In this document: positions 62,677 through 64,000 of the stretch, one piece after another
Layout: each line of letters begins with the position of its first letter
Numbering within the stretch: the first letter of the stretch is position 1
Assembly (NCBI RefSeq): GCF_037975245.1
Contig: NC_092578.1
Location: forward strand, 4,611,501-4,675,500
DNA from: Apostichopus japonicus
Lineage: Eukaryota > Echinodermata > Holothuroidea > Aspidochirotida > Stichopodidae
DNA length: 64,000 nt
Direction: 5' to 3'
Program-made: the position numbers and the translations under genes
The notes under the pieces: model-generated
Told to the model about the DNA's origin: nothing
What the model saw: the letters and a program-made list of their open reading frames with translations, nothing else
The model's database searches: none

Positions 62677-64000
62677 CTGGAAGAGCAAAACGAAACATAT
62701 GAGAGGAATTATCTTCTTCGCCCTCGCTTGTGAGGAAACTAACCGGCTAGTAGATCCTCAAATAATTGAGAAATTTATTTTTTTATTTTTTTATAGTTAC
62801 TAATAGAGTCAATGAAAATCTAGCAGTTGGTGGTGTGGGGGTGGGGGGGGGGGTTGTTGGTTGGAACCCTGACCAACTAAAGTAAGATGGGTTCTTTTTC
62901 TCACCATGCTGGAGGAATCGTCTTTCATATTCCATCTTAATATGAAGTCCATGCTAGCATTCCGAGCATTGATTCTGAGGGGTTGGGGGGGGGTCTGGTG
63001 GATCGTGGTACAGTAGTTATGGCAGATCCTGAGCTGGGGGGGAGGGGAGCCTTAAAATATGTGGATCACTGCTTTATGCCATAACAGCTGCTTTTGTAAT
63101 CCACTGATTACCAGGGTAAAAACTAAAATATATTTTATGGGGGGTATTTTGCACCACCCCCTCGCCCCCAAAAGTCCTCAGTGACAATTTTAAGGGGCTA
63201 TTTTGGGGGGTAGCAGGGACTATGTTATTAGTTAAATGATTGACACTTTTTATACACAATATCAATCATTACATTCTGGACTGAAAATAAACAGCTTAAC
63301 AATGCCTTCTTCCAATGTTTTTCAGAGGCCTCTTTGAAAACAACTTTTCTTATATTCTTTCTTTCTACATTCGGGGATCTGTTTCTTTTATTTGTTATTT
63401 CTTTGCTGGGAGTAGACCCCCTGCGGTGAATTAGGAATCTCTCCATTTGGCTGAGAGTCAAGGCTAGGTTTGATCCATCATACGTACTTATATAGCCCTA
63501 ACATGACATACTGTAGGACATCACAAAAAATGTTTTGAAGACAATAATTAGCGGCGGGAATTGCATAAACTGAACGCAAATGTGTACAATTAATTCCTAA
63601 AGTGGCCGTAGGCTAGACAAACACATCGTGTACTTCACTGGACGTATGCTAATGTACAAAGTACAACTGCGGTAACGACCGCACTGAGGAAAAATTTCAA
63701 GGAACACGGTGCATCCAAAACATCCAACGTTTTCGGGACTCAAAATGTTGCATTCAAACAGAAAAAAAATCCAAAAATAATTACTGATTTGTTTGATAAT
63801 ACTATAACTGAAGTTAGTAATGAAACGTACATGGTGCTTCATTGTTGCACACTTTTCAACGAGTTAAAAGTCAGTATAAGTAATTCAAAGCTTCCCGTGG
63901 GGGGGGGGGCTATATCTTTCCCAGAAACAGGTCATAACTTGAACCTGTAATCCAGCTTTCACTGCACTGCAGGTGATAATGTAAAGGGAATTCGGATTAA
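62677..64000. other. HDAC intron upstream of the first exon seen
   Basis: No exon recognised. G runs near 62840, 62990 and 63900. The N-terminal HDAC exons must lie further right. Confidence 0.4.

Overview
This is animal (eukaryotic) genomic DNA: AT-rich, with long introns, GT-AG splice sites and many dispersed and tandem repeats. It carries two multi-exon protein genes, both on the minus strand and both cut by a window edge. The class IIa histone deacetylase keeps the catalytic tyrosine that vertebrate class IIa enzymes have lost, and the window holds a near-intact DIRS-type retrotransposon, LINE 3' ends and hAT-like MITEs. Together these suggest an invertebrate, most likely a marine deuterostome such as an echinoderm. 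That assignment is inference; the sequence itself does not name a species.

Left half (about 4.2-31.5 kb): an RBM45 orthologue. Six coding exons were found by homology and by phase-consistent splice sites (31250-31549, 26251-26377, 17482-17607, 16723-17016, 9210-9359, 4245-4380). They encode RRM1, RRM2, an arginine/aspartate-rich linker and the third RRM-like domain. The C-terminus lies beyond the left edge. Intron 4 is almost filled by a 6.5 kb DIRS element (9542-16085) in sense orientation, with a gag-like ORF, an RT/RNase H ORF, a tyrosine recombinase, 118 bp identical inverted terminal repeats and an internal complementary region. Diverged relics of the same termini are scattered through other RBM45 introns. 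The introns also hold tandem duplications, a minisatellite, a (GAT)n tract and an unusual density of the word TACTGTA/TACAGTA.

Middle (31.6-39.8 kb): intergenic. It has a foldback element just upstream of the RBM45 start codon, a 300 bp element with 24 bp inverted ends and a 21 bp internal repeat, and a minisatellite at 36.25-36.72 kb. The HDAC 3' UTR probably lies at its right end.

Right half (39.8-62.7 kb): a class IIa HDAC (HDAC4/5/7/9 family). Twenty-one exons could be placed, all in consistent phase, giving 861 codons including the stop. They run from the MEF2-binding segment through three 14-3-3 phospho-serine motifs, a sumoylation-type IKQE motif and the whole catalytic domain to the C-terminal tail. 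The N-terminal exons lie beyond the right edge. The most striking structure in the window is here: the 3' end and 5' splice site of exon 18 are embedded in a roughly 12-copy, 64 bp tandem array, so the pre-mRNA carries about twelve near-identical splice donors in a row.
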